From Lysobacteraceae bacterium NML07-0707 (GTDB taxonomy: Bacteria > Pseudomonadota > Gammaproteobacteria > Xanthomonadales > Xanthomonadaceae): DNA of 64,000 nucleotides. Positions 1 to 9,480 of the stretch are shown here, one piece after another. The stretch's first letter is position 1; the number at the start of each line of letters is the position of its first letter. The notes beneath the pieces are model-generated. The model had not been told where the DNA came from, searched no databases, and saw only the letters and a list, made by a program, of their open reading frames with translations. The DNA is taken from the NCBI GenBank assembly GCA_002798295.1, contig NWQT01000025.1, positions 1-64,000 on the forward strand. The letters run 5' to 3'. The position numbers and the translations under genes were made by a program.

Positions 1-76
1 TGGTTTCAAAGCCTGATTCTCCTGACATGTAGCTTTGCACTACACGCAGTTTGAAGGCCTCACTGTACTTCGCCAT
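1..76 (-). CDS. IS3-family transposase OrfA, N-terminal fragment (partial at window edge)
   Basis: Translation from an ATG at 76 on the minus strand gives MAKYSEAFKLRVV followed by QSYMSGESGFET. This matches the N-terminal start of the helix-turn-helix OrfA of IS3-family elements, which binds the terminal inverted repeats and, by programmed frameshifting with OrfB, gives the full transposase. Only about 25 codons are inside the window. The start codon lies just inside the IS terminus, as usual for the family. Whether the element is intact cannot be judged. Confidence 0.7.
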   Translation of the reverse strand, partial: MAKYSEAFKLRVVQSYMSGESGFET

Positions 77-127
77 GAAAAACACCCCAAAGGTTGGATC
101 GGCGTCCAACTTTTGGGGTGCAGTTCA
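1..127 (-). mobile_element. Terminus of an IS3-family (IS150-like) insertion sequence, cut by the left window edge
   Basis: Read on the minus strand, the stretch carries an inverted-repeat-like end (about 127 down to 105, with the motif CACCCCAAAAGTTGGA) followed at once by the start of a transposase OrfA. The end forms a hairpin: the arms at 83-98 and 105-120 are inverted copies with one mismatch. A second, degenerate copy of the same end lies at 13359-13438 in the opposite orientation. The rest of the element is outside the window, so its identity beyond the IS3 family cannot be settled here. Confidence 0.75.
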
Positions 128-175
128 TTGGTGCCCGGCGTTTTTGTTGGTGGGGACAAGTATCAGGGGGTGTAT

Positions 176-2356
176 TCATGCCGGCTGCAAATTGGCATAG
201 GCCAGCACCAGCCATTTGCTGCCAGCCTCGTCAAAATTGACTTGCACGCGGGCATGGGCGCCATGACCCTCGATATCGGTGACGGTGCCGGTGCCAAAGG
301 TGTTGTGGCGCACACAGTCGCCAAGTGAAATGCCGGAGGCGCTGGGCGCAAGCGAGGCGTGTCCCCTGTTGGACAGGCGCTCGGGCAATGCGCGTGCAGT
401 GCGCACTTTCGGGCGCACTTCGTGAATCAGGCTGGCCGGGATTTCGCGCAGGAAGCGCGAGGGCAGGCCAATCAGGTCCTGACCATGCAGGCGGCGGCTT
501 TCGGCGTGTGAGAGCACCAGTTTTTCGCGGGCGCGGGTGATGCCGACATAAGCCAACCGTCGTTCTTCTTCCAGTCGCCCGGCCTCTTCCACGCTGCGCG
601 CATTGGGGAACAGGCCTTCTTCCAGCCCCACCAGAAACACCAGCGGAAATTCCAGCCCCTTGGCGCTGTGCAGGGTCATCAGCTGCACGCCTTCATCGCC
701 CGCATCGGCCTGGCCTTCGCCGGCTTCCAGCGCGGCATAGGCGAGAAACTCCACCAGCTCGGAAAGCGCCATCGCCCCGGTATCGTCGCCGCGCACAAAG
801 CGCGAGGCCACGCTGATGAGTTCGTCCAGGTTGTCCACACGAGAATCAAGGCTGTTACGCGATTCTTTTTCATAATGGGCGCGCAGCCCCGAGCGCATCA
901 GCACATGGTCGATTTTGTCCTGCAAGGACAGTTCAGCGACTTCCTGCTGCAGCAGCGCAATGAGCTCAAGAAAGCCTTTGAGCGCATTCTTGGCGCGGGT
1001 AGTGAGCGGGCTGTCATGGATGGCCAGTTCTGCCGCCTGCCACAGCGGGATGCCGGCACCGCGGGCGATGCGGCGCACTTCATCCAGGGTGCGCTCGCCA
1101 ATGCCGCGCGCGGGCGTGTTGACCGCGCGCTCGAAGGCGGCATCGTCCACGCGCGAAGCAATCAGGCGCAGATAGGCCAGCGTGTCCTTGATTTCCATGC
1201 GCTCGAAAAAGCGCATGCCGCCATACACGCGATAGGGGATTTGCTCGGCCAGCAGGGTTTCTTCAAACATCCGCGACTGCGCATTGCTGCGGTAGAGAAT
1301 GGCCGCATCGCCCCAGCTGCCGCCCTGCAGCACCCATTGGCGGATGCGCTCAATCACATAGCGCGCTTCGTCGATTTCGTTATAGGCCGCATACATATCC
1401 AGCGGCTCGCCCTCGCCCGAATCGGTCCACAGGTTTTTGCCCAGCCGCTCGGGATTGTGGGCAATCACCGCATTGGCGGCGTTGAGGATATTGGCGCTGG
1501 AGCGGTAGTTCTGCTCCAGGCGAATGGTGCTGACATCGGCAAAATCGCGCAGAAAATGCTGCACGTTTTCCACCTTGGCGCCGCGCCAGCCATAGATGGC
1601 CTGGTCGTCGTCGCCGACCGCGAACACATGGCCGCTGTCTCCGGCCAAGAGCCGCACAAAGGCGTACTGGATGGCGTTGCTGTCCTGAAACTCGTCAATC
1701 AAAAGCTCGGAAAAGCGCCTGCGGTAATGCGCCAGCAACACTGGCGTATCGCGCAACAGCTCCAGCGCGCGCAGCAGGATTTCGGCAAAGTCCACCAGCC
1801 CCGCGTTGTCACAGCGCTCTTGATAGGCCTCATAGACCTTCAGCCGGACATGCGCCCATTCGTCGGCAGGATTGGGCTGGATATGCTGCGGGCGGCGGCC
1901 TTCGTCCTTTTGCGCATTGATCCACCACATGATTTGCTTGGGCGGGAAGCGGCCTTCGTCAAATTCCAGCTGCTGCACCACGCGCTTGATAAGCCGCAAT
2001 TGGTCATCGCTGTCAAGAATCTGGAAGCCCTCCGGCAGCCTGGCCTCTTGCCAATGCAGCCGCAGCAGGCGATGGGCGATGCTGTGAAAGGTGCCAATCC
2101 ACATGCCGCGCGCGCCGCCCTGCAACAGACTGGCCGCACGCTGGCGCATCTCGCCTGCGGCCTTGTTGGTAAAGGTCACCGCCAGAATGCCGTGTGCAGG
2201 TACGCCGTGCACTTCGTTCAGCCAGGCGATGCGATGGGTCAGCACCCGGGTCTTGCCCGAGCCGGCACCGGCCAGCACCAGCACATGCCCCGGCGGCGCA
2301 GTGACCGCCTCGCGCTGCGCCGGGTTCAAATCATCAATCAGGTGAGAAACATCCAT
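176..2356 (-). CDS. uvrD: DNA helicase II (UvrD/Rep superfamily 1A helicase)
   Basis: This 726-residue protein is a 3'-5' ATP-dependent DNA helicase, acting in nucleotide-excision repair and mismatch repair. Visible motifs are the Walker A GAGSGKT (residues 30-36), motif Ia with TFTNKAA (about 61-67), the Walker B DEFQD (221-225), the following GDDDQAIYGWRGA, motif IV QNYRSS, and the late block TLHSAKGLEFP with GITRAREKL. The C-terminal extension ending in WLVLAYANLQPA is typical of UvrD rather than Rep. The length fits UvrD. The ATG at 2356 is directly followed by conserved sequence. The gene ends about 50 bp from the IS terminus at the left edge, so the IS inserted downstream of it. Confidence 0.95.
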   Translation of the reverse strand: MDVSHLIDDLNPAQREAVTAPPGHVLVLAGAGSGKTRVLTHRIAWLNEVHGVPAHGILAVTFTNKAAGEMRQRAASLLQGGARGMWIGTFHSIAHRLLRLHWQEARLPEGFQILDSDDQLRLIKRVVQQLEFDEGRFPPKQIMWWINAQKDEGRRPQHIQPNPADEWAHVRLKVYEAYQERCDNAGLVDFAEILLRALELLRDTPVLLAHYRRRFSELLIDEFQDSNAIQYAFVRLLAGDSGHVFAVGDDDQAIYGWRGAKVENVQHFLRDFADVSTIRLEQNYRSSANILNAANAVIAHNPERLGKNLWTDSGEGEPLDMYAAYNEIDEARYVIERIRQWVLQGGSWGDAAILYRSNAQSRMFEETLLAEQIPYRVYGGMRFFERMEIKDTLAYLRLIASRVDDAAFERAVNTPARGIGERTLDEVRRIARGAGIPLWQAAELAIHDSPLTTRAKNALKGFLELIALLQQEVAELSLQDKIDHVLMRSGLRAHYEKESRNSLDSRVDNLDELISVASRFVRGDDTGAMALSELVEFLAYAALEAGEGQADAGDEGVQLMTLHSAKGLEFPLVFLVGLEEGLFPNARSVEEAGRLEEERRLAYVGITRAREKLVLSHAESRRLHGQDLIGLPSRFLREIPASLIHEVRPKVRTARALPERLSNRGHASLAPSASGISLGDCVRHNTFGTGTVTDIEGHGAHARVQVNFDEAGSKWLVLAYANLQPA

Positions 2357-2390
2357 CGGCGCATTTTACGCGCCTGCTTCACGCCACTCA

Positions 2391-2948
2391 TCAATGTTTG
2401 CTGCTGGCCGACATCATCAGTTTGTCGGTCCAGGCGATGCCGATGGCTGAGAGGATGAACACGCAGTGGATGATGGTTTGCCACAGCACACCTTGTGCGG
2501 TGTAGGGGGAGCCTTCTGCGCCGAGGTTACCGATGGCGATGAAGGTTTTCAGAAGGTGAATCGAGGAAATGCCGATGATGGCCATGGCCAGCTTGACCTT
2601 CAATACGCTGGCATTGACGTGGCTGAGCCATTCCGGCTGGTCGGGATGGCCTTCCAGCCGCAGGCGCGAAACGAAGGTTTCGTAGCCGCCGACAATCACC
2701 ATCACCAGCAGGTTGGAAATCATCACCACGTCAATCAGCCCCAACACCATCAGCATGATTTGCAGCTCGTTCCATTCGGTGGCGTGGGTGATGAGGTGCC
2801 ACAGCTCCTTCATGAACAGGAACACATACACCGCCTGGGCGACAATCAGGCCCAGATACAGCGGCAGCTGCAACCAGCGCGAGGCAAAAATCAGGCGCGG
2901 CAGAAAGGCCATGGGTTCATATTTATAGGGTTGGTCGTGCTTGGACAT
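2391..2948 (-). CDS. UPF0114 (YqhA) family integral membrane protein
   Basis: The 185-residue product starting MSKHDQPYKYEPM has three or four hydrophobic segments: around residues 20-43 (LQLPLYLGLIVAQAVYVFLF), 52-78 (IMLMVLGLIDVVMISNLLVMVIVGGY), 115-135 and 150-170. The motif YETFVSRL followed by HPDQPEWL is characteristic of the UPF0114/YqhA family, whose role is not established. A longer frame reaches 3110, but the first 54 residues look unlike a membrane protein and the family begins near the methionine chosen here. The gene is divergent from the next one and its start region overlaps that gene's upstream sequence. Confidence 0.85.
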   Translation of the reverse strand: MSKHDQPYKYEPMAFLPRLIFASRWLQLPLYLGLIVAQAVYVFLFMKELWHLITHATEWNELQIMLMVLGLIDVVMISNLLVMVIVGGYETFVSRLRLEGHPDQPEWLSHVNASVLKVKLAMAIIGISSIHLLKTFIAIGNLGAEGSPYTAQGVLWQTIIHCVFILSAIGIAWTDKLMMSASSKH

Positions 2949-3039
2949 GGGGATATGGGTAAGATTGAAGGCGTGCAAGGTTAGCGGCTGCCGGGTGAAT
3001 GTCAAAGCGCGCCAGGAGACTGTGATAAAACACGTCTCG

Positions 3040-3648
3040 ATGGCATTCGGCAGGGCAGACGCTGTGGACAAGACAAGGATTGCAGCCTGGTGGGTGGCGT
3101 TGTCGGTCAATGCGTTCTTTGTTTGCTATCTGCTGACCGCGCAGCGTCAGGCATGGGTGTCGGCTGAACCCGTGCCATTGCAAAGCCGGGTGCAGTTGTC
3201 CTTCATCCCGAAGCCCAAGCCGGAATTGGCGCCCGAGCCTGTACAAAATATCCTGCGGCCACAGCCAGGAACACGGCAGATGCCGCAACAAAAAGCTGTG
3301 CCAGCGCCCTTGAGGGCGGTGGCAGATACGGAGCAAACCCCGGCAATCCGGGTAACCGACAGGCCGGATGACTGGTTTGTGGCGGGCGCATCGCCAGCGC
3401 AGTCAATAGCGCGTCCGGGTGAGGATTTTGTGCGTGACCCCTTGCAGCGCCAGCCGGCGCGGATGGAAGCCACACGTGCCCGCATGCGGCTGGCGTTTCG
3501 CGATAGCTCCTTGGGCGGCAGGTTGCAAAGCTTGAGTCAGGCTGGCATCTGCAAAGAGTTGCGGGCGCAGTTGGGCAGCAATCCGGCCAGTGCATCGGCC
3601 ATCCTTGCCAGCATGCGGCGGCATGGCTGCATCAAGGCGGGTGATTAA
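3040..3648 (+). CDS. Hypothetical single-pass, proline-rich periplasmic protein
   Basis: I do not recognise a family. From the ATG at 3040 the product has a short charged N-terminus, one hydrophobic segment (IAAWWVALSVNAFFVCYLL, about residues 13-31), then a proline-rich stretch (PKPKPELAPEPVQ) of the kind that spans the periplasm in TonB-like or cell-wall proteins. It ends in a basic C-terminal part with two cysteines. An in-frame GTG at 3022 and an ATG at 2941 are alternative starts. The ATG at 2941 would overlap the start of the divergent yqhA-like gene, so I prefer the later one. No Shine-Dalgarno sequence is convincing for any of them. Confidence 0.6.
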   Translation: MAFGRADAVDKTRIAAWWVALSVNAFFVCYLLTAQRQAWVSAEPVPLQSRVQLSFIPKPKPELAPEPVQNILRPQPGTRQMPQQKAVPAPLRAVADTEQTPAIRVTDRPDDWFVAGASPAQSIARPGEDFVRDPLQRQPARMEATRARMRLAFRDSSLGGRLQSLSQAGICKELRAQLGSNPASASAILASMRRHGCIKAGD

Positions 3649-3671
3649 GCCCGGAGCAGGCAACTCCGGGC
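3649..3671. terminator. Hairpin between two convergent genes
   Basis: A perfect 8-bp stem (GCCCGGAG pairing with CTCCGGGC) with a 7-nt loop fills the gap directly after the stop codon at 3648 and before the stop of the convergent peptidase gene at 3682. There is no clear U-run, so it is terminator-like rather than a textbook intrinsic terminator. Confidence 0.5.
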
Positions 3672-3681
3672 GGGGCAGGCT

Positions 3682-6024
3682 TTAGCGGGCTGCTTCTACC
3701 TTGTACTGTGCCGGTGGCTCGGCGCCGAGCAGATGGCGGACAAAGTAATCCCAGCGCCGGCGCATCACGTACATGCCGACATCGCCCGTGCCAAAGCCGT
3801 GGCGGGCATGGGGTAGCAACAACAGGTCGAAATCCTTGTTGGCGCGGGTCAGGGCATCGACCACCAGCAGCGTGTTTTGCACCGGCACATTGTCATCCAT
3901 CATGCCGTGAATCAGGAACAATTTGCCCTTGAGGTGTTCGGCATAATGGGCATTGTCCTGGCCGCTGTAATTGCTGCTGCCGTCGGGGTTTTTCACCATC
4001 AGGCCGTGATAGCGCTCGGCCCAGTCGTCCTCGTAGCTGAGGTTATTGTGATTGCCCGCCTGCGAGACGCCGACCTTGAAGAACTCCGGGTAGCGGAACA
4101 TCGCCGTGGCGGTGGCATTGCCGCCACCGGAGTGCCCCCAGATACCAGCGCGGTCAAGGTCAATCCAGGCATGGCGCGCAGCCAGTTGCTGCATGCCAGC
4201 CACCTGGTCGGGCAGGGTGTTGTCAATCATGTTGCCGTAATAGGCATCCTGGAATGCCTTGCTGCGGCCGGGGGTGCCCATACCGTCCATCGCCACCACG
4301 ATAAAGCCCAGCTCGGCCAGTGATTGATGGTCGCCATGCGCGGCGGCAAAGCCACGGGTGCGGATTGAGCCGACCTGCGGGCCGGGATAGATGTAGTTGA
4401 CGATGGGGTATTTCTTGCTGGCATCAAAATGCGAGGGTTTCCACAGCATGCCGTGGATGTCGGTTGTGCCATCGCGCCCTTTGACCACGAATTTTTCCGG
4501 TGCGCGCCAGCCGGCGGCTTCAAGGCGCTGGGTATTGGCGCGCGCCAGCTCGTGGACTTGCTCGCCATCGCCCATGCGCCGCAGCACCGTCACCGGCGCT
4601 TGGCTGGTGCTGGAATGGGTATCGACAAAGAACGCGCCATCTTTGGAAATGCTGACGCGGTGGTCGGCATCTTCCGGGGTCAAGAGTTGCACCTGCCCGC
4701 CATCAAGGCTGGCGCGGTACAGATGCTTCAAGTATGGGTCGCGCCCGGCTTCGCGCCCCTGGCCGTAGAACCAGACCGTGCGGCTTGCGCTATCCAGATG
4801 CAGCACCTCGCGCACATTCCAGGCGCCCTCGGTGACGGCATGTTTTTGCTTGCCGGTCGCCAGGTCATGCAAATAGAGATGCCCCCAGTCGGACTTCTGC
4901 GTCCACCACAGGAACTCGCCCGATTCGGGCAGGTAACGCCAGTTGACCACGCCGCCGATACCGCTTTCAAACTGGGTCTTGACCGTTTCCAGAAAAACAT
5001 CGCGCACCTGGCCGGTGGCGGCATCGGCGATGCGCAGGGTGGCGCTCTTGTGGCCGCGGTCGGTGCTGACAAAGGCCAGGGTCTTGCCGTCGGCGGCCCA
5101 TTGCACATCCTCCCAGCCGCCATCGCAGCTGATGTGGTCGCAGCTGGTGGAGCGGTGGAAATCCGGCGGCATTTGCAGCGGCACTAGCCGTGGTGCGTCG
5201 CCGGAGAGGTCAATCACCACGCGCTCGATCATGAACACATGCGTATCGCCGACAAACGGATAGCGCCATTGCTGCACTTCCGGCGCGCCGGGCTGGGTGC
5301 CGACCATGGTCATCTGCCTGACCTTGCGGCCATCGTGGCGGAAAGTGGCGATGCGGCGCGAATCCGGCGACCACAGCACGATGGGGCGATCGCTATGCAC
5401 CCAACCGGCATTGTCGGTGGCATAGCCATAGTCCTGCTCGCCATCGTGGGTTAGCCGGGTTTCCCGGCCGGTTTTGATCTCGCGCAGCCACAGATTGTGC
5501 TCGCGGATAAAGACTTCGCGCTGGCCGTCAGGCGACTTCACTGCAGGCGCCGTGGCGCTGCGATTTTCGGACGGCTGTTTGCGGCAGTCCTTGAAGTCGA
5601 AACTGCAACGGTAGTTTTCACCCTCATAGCCAAAAGCGATATGCGTGGCGTCCAGCTGCGGGTTTTGCATGCGTAAGAACAGGTCTTGCGAGACGGTCTT
5701 GCCATGCACGCGGCTCAAACTTTGTGCTGCCGCCTCATGCTTGGCAAAACGCAGGTTTACCTGCTGGTTGCGGGCGATATCCCACAACATCGGGCGCGAA
5801 ATTCCGTGATTCATCTCCAGCCAGAACAAGCGGCCATCGGCCTGCCAGGTGAGGTTTTTCACCTCGCCATCAAGCAGCGGGTTCAGGCGATGCGCCAGCA
5901 GGCTTTCGGCGCGGGCGTAGTCTTCGCTAGTCAGTTGCTCGGGCGCGTGCGCGGTTTGGGCATGGCTCATGACAGGGGAGAGGCAGGCAGCAAGAAAGAC
6001 GGCAAGGGCAGTGAACTTGGGCAC
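3682..6024 (-). CDS. S9 family peptidase, dipeptidyl-peptidase IV type, secreted
   Basis: The product is a serine peptidase of the prolyl oligopeptidase clan that probably removes dipeptides from the N-terminus of peptides in the periplasm or outside the cell. A DPP IV N-terminal beta-propeller (about residues 60-520) precedes an alpha/beta-hydrolase domain. That domain carries the nucleophile motif GHSGGGN, the acid region HGMMDDNVPVQ and the catalytic histidine in HARHGFG. I chose a GTG start at 6024 because it yields a clean signal peptide (MPKFTALAVFLAACLSPV, then MSHAQ). ATG starts at 6081 and 6120 give longer N-termini. Xanthomonads encode many such secreted peptidases. It stands alone, with no obvious operon partner. 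Confidence 0.88.
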   Translation of the reverse strand: MPKFTALAVFLAACLSPVMSHAQTAHAPEQLTSEDYARAESLLAHRLNPLLDGEVKNLTWQADGRLFWLEMNHGISRPMLWDIARNQQVNLRFAKHEAAAQSLSRVHGKTVSQDLFLRMQNPQLDATHIAFGYEGENYRCSFDFKDCRKQPSENRSATAPAVKSPDGQREVFIREHNLWLREIKTGRETRLTHDGEQDYGYATDNAGWVHSDRPIVLWSPDSRRIATFRHDGRKVRQMTMVGTQPGAPEVQQWRYPFVGDTHVFMIERVVIDLSGDAPRLVPLQMPPDFHRSTSCDHISCDGGWEDVQWAADGKTLAFVSTDRGHKSATLRIADAATGQVRDVFLETVKTQFESGIGGVVNWRYLPESGEFLWWTQKSDWGHLYLHDLATGKQKHAVTEGAWNVREVLHLDSASRTVWFYGQGREAGRDPYLKHLYRASLDGGQVQLLTPEDADHRVSISKDGAFFVDTHSSTSQAPVTVLRRMGDGEQVHELARANTQRLEAAGWRAPEKFVVKGRDGTTDIHGMLWKPSHFDASKKYPIVNYIYPGPQVGSIRTRGFAAAHGDHQSLAELGFIVVAMDGMGTPGRSKAFQDAYYGNMIDNTLPDQVAGMQQLAARHAWIDLDRAGIWGHSGGGNATATAMFRYPEFFKVGVSQAGNHNNLSYEDDWAERYHGLMVKNPDGSSNYSGQDNAHYAEHLKGKLFLIHGMMDDNVPVQNTLLVVDALTRANKDFDLLLLPHARHGFGTGDVGMYVMRRRWDYFVRHLLGAEPPAQYKVEAAR

Positions 6025-6265
6025 GGCTGTGTTCTCGAAAGGCAAGCCGTGGATGCTAGCTTGTATGGCGTATAAGGTCATCTGTCTGGCTCTGCCTGCA
6101 AAACGAGTATTGCAGGTCATTCCAGTCGAGGTGCTGATACTGGTTGTGCATGAGTCGACAATCGCTGCTATTCAAAAGGGTTTTCTTCAACCAGTTGTCC
6201 GTGGAAACTGTGCCCCCGACGCACTTGCGTGTGCAAGTGCCAGTTTCTGCAATGACAGCCATCCC

Positions 6266-6496
6266 ATGAAAAAAATCCCCGGCAAGTACAGCGGTATCGT
6301 TTTCACCTTTTATGCCACGGCGCTGATGGCCTTCATCATGAGCGCGTTTTTGGTGGCGTTTAATACCGGCATCGACAGTGGCTGGCCGTTGCGCACCTTG
6401 CGTGCCTATGCGCTGGCCTGGCCACTGGCATTTGTGAGCTTGCTCAGCATCCGGCCGCTGGTGCTGAAGCTGGTGAGCTGGACAACGCAAGCCTGA
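6266..6496 (+). CDS. DUF2798-like small membrane protein
   Basis: This 76-residue protein has two transmembrane segments (about residues 10-32 and 48-68), with the sequences FYATALMAFIMSAFLVAFNTG and YALAWPLAFVSLLSIRPLV. The pattern of a central NTG and a C-terminal RPLVLKLV is typical of DUF2798 proteins, whose function is unknown. The ATG at 6266 fits the family start; the open frame extends upstream but runs antisense into the peptidase leader. It is monocistronic and convergent with thrC. Confidence 0.75.
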   Translation: MKKIPGKYSGIVFTFYATALMAFIMSAFLVAFNTGIDSGWPLRTLRAYALAWPLAFVSLLSIRPLVLKLVSWTTQA

Positions 6497-6530
6497 ATCT
6501 GTGTTGACCGTCCCGGGTGAAGCAATGCAC

Positions 6531-7838
6531 TTATGCGCGGGAATCGGTGCAGCTTGCCAGCAACCACTGCCGCAAGGCGCTGTAGTCGTTGGCAAGTGAC
6601 TCGCCTTGCGCCGGGCGTGCTAGCGACCTGGCCAGTGCCGCGGGCAGCGGGATGGTATGCCCGGTCAGGGGCTCGACGATGCTTTCAAACTTGGCCGGAT
6701 GCGCGGTGGCAACGACCGCCCAGGGACGGTTATCGCCTGCCTTGCGCAGTGTACGCAGGGCTGCCAGGCCGCAGGCGGTATGCGGGCAGGGGGTGATGCC
6801 GTGGTGTGTGGGGGCGGCGGCAATTTCTGCGCGGATGGTGGCGTCATCGCTGCTGCTGGCGCTGATGGCGCTGCGCAGCTCGGCATCACTGTCATGCCAG
6901 TAGCGCAGCCGCTCGAAGTTGCTGGGCGCGCCCACATCCATGGCATTGGCCAGGGTGGCGCGGGTGGCCTGCGCGGCGTAATCATGTCCCTGAAAAAAAC
7001 GTGGCAGGGTGTCGTTGGCATTGCAGGCCAGGTGAATATCGCCGACCGGCAGCCCCATTTGGCGGGCCAGGAACGCGGCGCTGGCATTGCCCAGGTTGCC
7101 GGTGGGAATGATGAAGTTGAGCCTTTGGCCGTGCTCGGCAAAAAATATGCAGGCGCTATGGCCGTAATAGGCGATTTGCGGCAGCAGGCGGCCAAGGCTG
7201 ATGCTGTTGGCCGAGCCCAGTGGCAGGCGCGCGCGCAGTTCGTTGTCTGACAGGGCGGTTTTGGCAAGCCGCTGGCAGTCGTCGAAACTGCCGGCAATGC
7301 GCAAGGTGTGGATATTCTCGCCCCAGCATTCCAGTCCATGCGCCTGACGCGGAGAAACGCGACCTTGCGGGTAGAGAATCACCACGCGAAAGCCTGCACG
7401 GCGATGGAAAGCGGCGGCGACAGCCGCGCCGGTATCACCGGAAGTGGCCACCATGATGGTGCGGGTGGGGGCAGTGTTGTCGCGCAATGCGGCAAGCGAG
7501 GCAGCCAGAAAGCGCGCGGCATAATCTTTGAAGGCGGCCGTGGAGCCGTGGAACAGTTCCAGCAAAAAATCACCCTCGCCACGCATATGGCGCAGTGGTG
7601 CGGCAAAGTTGAAAGCCTCGGTACAAAGCTGCGGCAGGCGCTCGCAAAGGCGTGAGGCGGTAAAAAACGGCGACAAAATCGCCGTGGCCGCGCTGGCAAG
7701 GTCAGGCCAGCATGCAGCCTTGGCAAGCTGCGGGATGTGCATCGGCACATACAGGCCGCCATCGGGCGCAAGACCGGCTTCAAGGGCAAGGTCGATATCG
7801 GTCACGGGGCTTTGCCCGCGTGTGCTGGCATAGCGCAT
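6531..7838 (-). CDS. thrC: Threonine synthase
   Basis: ThrC converts O-phosphohomoserine to threonine with pyridoxal phosphate. The 435-residue product has the N-terminal block YASTRG with the following PDGGLYVP, and the PLP-binding lysine K104 in the motif FHGSTAAFKDYAARF. It also has a phosphate-binding ATSGDTGAAV and the substrate region PTGNLGNA. The ATG at 7838 is the family start; 20 in-frame codons upstream are not conserved in character. The homoserine kinase gene thrB lies about 1.7 kb upstream on the same strand, separated by an oppositely oriented phosphoesterase gene, so the usual thrB-thrC operon is broken here. Confidence 0.93.
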   Translation of the reverse strand: MRYASTRGQSPVTDIDLALEAGLAPDGGLYVPMHIPQLAKAACWPDLASAATAILSPFFTASRLCERLPQLCTEAFNFAAPLRHMRGEGDFLLELFHGSTAAFKDYAARFLAASLAALRDNTAPTRTIMVATSGDTGAAVAAAFHRRAGFRVVILYPQGRVSPRQAHGLECWGENIHTLRIAGSFDDCQRLAKTALSDNELRARLPLGSANSISLGRLLPQIAYYGHSACIFFAEHGQRLNFIIPTGNLGNASAAFLARQMGLPVGDIHLACNANDTLPRFFQGHDYAAQATRATLANAMDVGAPSNFERLRYWHDSDAELRSAISASSSDDATIRAEIAAAPTHHGITPCPHTACGLAALRTLRKAGDNRPWAVVATAHPAKFESIVEPLTGHTIPLPAALARSLARPAQGESLANDYSALRQWLLASCTDSRA

Positions 7839-7935
7839 TCCATCATCTCCGCACGGTGGCCGCTGGCAGGATACAGGCGGCAAGGCGTCTTTGCGCAAGC
7901 CTTAAAATGACGCGCCCTATCCCTGGAGCCCTGCC

Positions 7936-9480
7936 ATGCGTGCGTTACTGCTGTTGTTTGCCCTGTCGCTGCCGTTTGCCGATGCCTGGGCGGGCGATTC
8001 GAGCTGCCGGGTTTGGGAAGACCGCAATGGGAACCAGCGTCAGGATGCCGGTGAGCCGGGGCTGGCCGGGGTGCGGCTTTACGATGGTCGTCAGTTGTTG
8101 CTGACGGCGGCTGACGGCCGTTATCGCTTGCCGGAGGATTCGGCGCACGATGTCCTGCTGCTCATCAAGCCGGCCACGCATGCACTGCCGCTGCGTACCG
8201 ATGGCCTGCCCGATAACTGGCATGCCGGGCGCGGCTGCCGGGATTTTGCCCTGCTGCCAAATCCGCATCGCGATGCGCGCGCGTTTGAGGTGTTGCTGTT
8301 TGCCGACAGCCAGACCGAAGACGCCACCGAGCTGGATTATTTCCGCCGCGATATCATCGAGCCGCTGATTGGCAAGACCCGCGCCCGATTTGGTGTCACC
8401 CTGGGGGATTTGGTGGATGACAATCTGGCGCTGTATCCGCAGCTCAAGGCGCAGATGGCGCGGCTGGCAACGCCCTGGCTGCATATCCCCGGCAATCATG
8501 ATCTGGATTTCGATGCCGCGCACGATGCCGGTTCACTGGCGAGCTATCACCGTTACTTTGGCGCCGATACCTTTGCCTGGGAAGAGCCGGGGCTGGTGTT
8601 CATCGGTCTGGATGATGTGATTTACCAGCCGGGACAGTCGCCGCGTTATGTGGGCGGTCTGCGCGAGGATCAGTTCGCCTTTCTGGAAGCCTATTTGCCG
8701 AGCGTGTTGCGTGATGCACTGCTGGTACTGGGCGTGCATATCCCGCTGTTCGACAAGGAAGCGGGCGTGGAGACATTCCGCGCGGCCGACCGCCAGCGGT
8801 TGTTTGCGCTGTTGCGCGATTTTCCGCATGTGCTGGTTTTGAGCGGCCATCATCACACTCTCGGCCATCACTGGCATGGCGCCGACAGCGGCTGGCAGGG
8901 TGCGCAACCTTTGCATGAATTCAATGTCGGCGCGGCCTGTGGCGCGTTCTGGTCGGGTGCGCCCAATGCCGCCGGGATTCCCGATGCCACCATGGCCGAT
9001 GGCACGCCCAATGGTCATGCCCGGCTGCATGTGGCGGGCGATGGCGGCTATCGGCTTGCCTGGCATCCGGCCAAGCGCGACGGCAAGGATGCCGCATTCA
9101 CCGATGTCATGCGCCTGCATGCACCGAAGGTGCTGCGTCAGGGCGCGTATCCGGCCTGGGGCGTGTATGCCAATGTGTTCATCGCCCGGCCTGATGCCGA
9201 GGTCGAATACCGTATTGATGGCGGCGCATGGCGGCCGATGCAGCGCTTTCTCGGCTCCGACCCCTGGCTTGCGGCAGAAAATGCCCGTGATGATGGAAGC
9301 GACACGCTGCGCGGCTATGACCGCTCACCCGAGGCACGCACTTCAACGCATTTGTGGCGCGCGCCCTTGGATACCCGACTGCCGGCAGGCCGCCATCGGG
9401 TGGAAGTGCGCGCACGCGATGCGCATGGGCAGTGGCAACAGGCACAGATTGATTACCGGCTGGACGCGGCCAGCCGCTGA
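7936..9480 (+). CDS. Secreted calcineurin-like metallophosphoesterase
   Basis: The protein has a signal peptide (MRALLLLFALSLPFADAWA), then a short SdrD/CNA-B-like beta domain (about residues 22-105, with VWEDRNGNQRQDAGEPGLAGV). A dinuclear-metal phosphoesterase core follows: FADSQ (122-126), GDLVDD (157-162), GNHD (186-189) and a histidine-rich GHHHTLGHH near residue 302. The C-terminal domain is beta-rich. This architecture matches metallophosphatase proteins with MetallophosN and MetallophosC domains, often periplasmic and of unknown substrate. It is inserted between thrB and thrC in the opposite direction. Its 3' end is convergent with thrB, 19 bp away. Confidence 0.85.
   Translation: MRALLLLFALSLPFADAWAGDSSCRVWEDRNGNQRQDAGEPGLAGVRLYDGRQLLLTAADGRYRLPEDSAHDVLLLIKPATHALPLRTDGLPDNWHAGRGCRDFALLPNPHRDARAFEVLLFADSQTEDATELDYFRRDIIEPLIGKTRARFGVTLGDLVDDNLALYPQLKAQMARLATPWLHIPGNHDLDFDAAHDAGSLASYHRYFGADTFAWEEPGLVFIGLDDVIYQPGQSPRYVGGLREDQFAFLEAYLPSVLRDALLVLGVHIPLFDKEAGVETFRAADRQRLFALLRDFPHVLVLSGHHHTLGHHWHGADSGWQGAQPLHEFNVGAACGAFWSGAPNAAGIPDATMADGTPNGHARLHVAGDGGYRLAWHPAKRDGKDAAFTDVMRLHAPKVLRQGAYPAWGVYANVFIARPDAEVEYRIDGGAWRPMQRFLGSDPWLAAENARDDGSDTLRGYDRSPEARTSTHLWRAPLDTRLPAGRHRVEVRARDAHGQWQQAQIDYRLDAASR

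Noticed and set aside
668-2458. Long plus-strand open frame antisense to uvrD; others like it oppose DUF885 (15731-17065), topA (48022-49884) and tyrS (56771-58051)
   Set aside because: High G+C at third positions leaves antisense frames open. Their translations show no domain, and the minus or plus partner is a fully recognisable enzyme.
2941-3039. Longer N-terminus of the proline-rich protein
   Set aside because: It would overlap the start of the divergent UPF0114 gene and adds a cysteine-rich segment without signal character.
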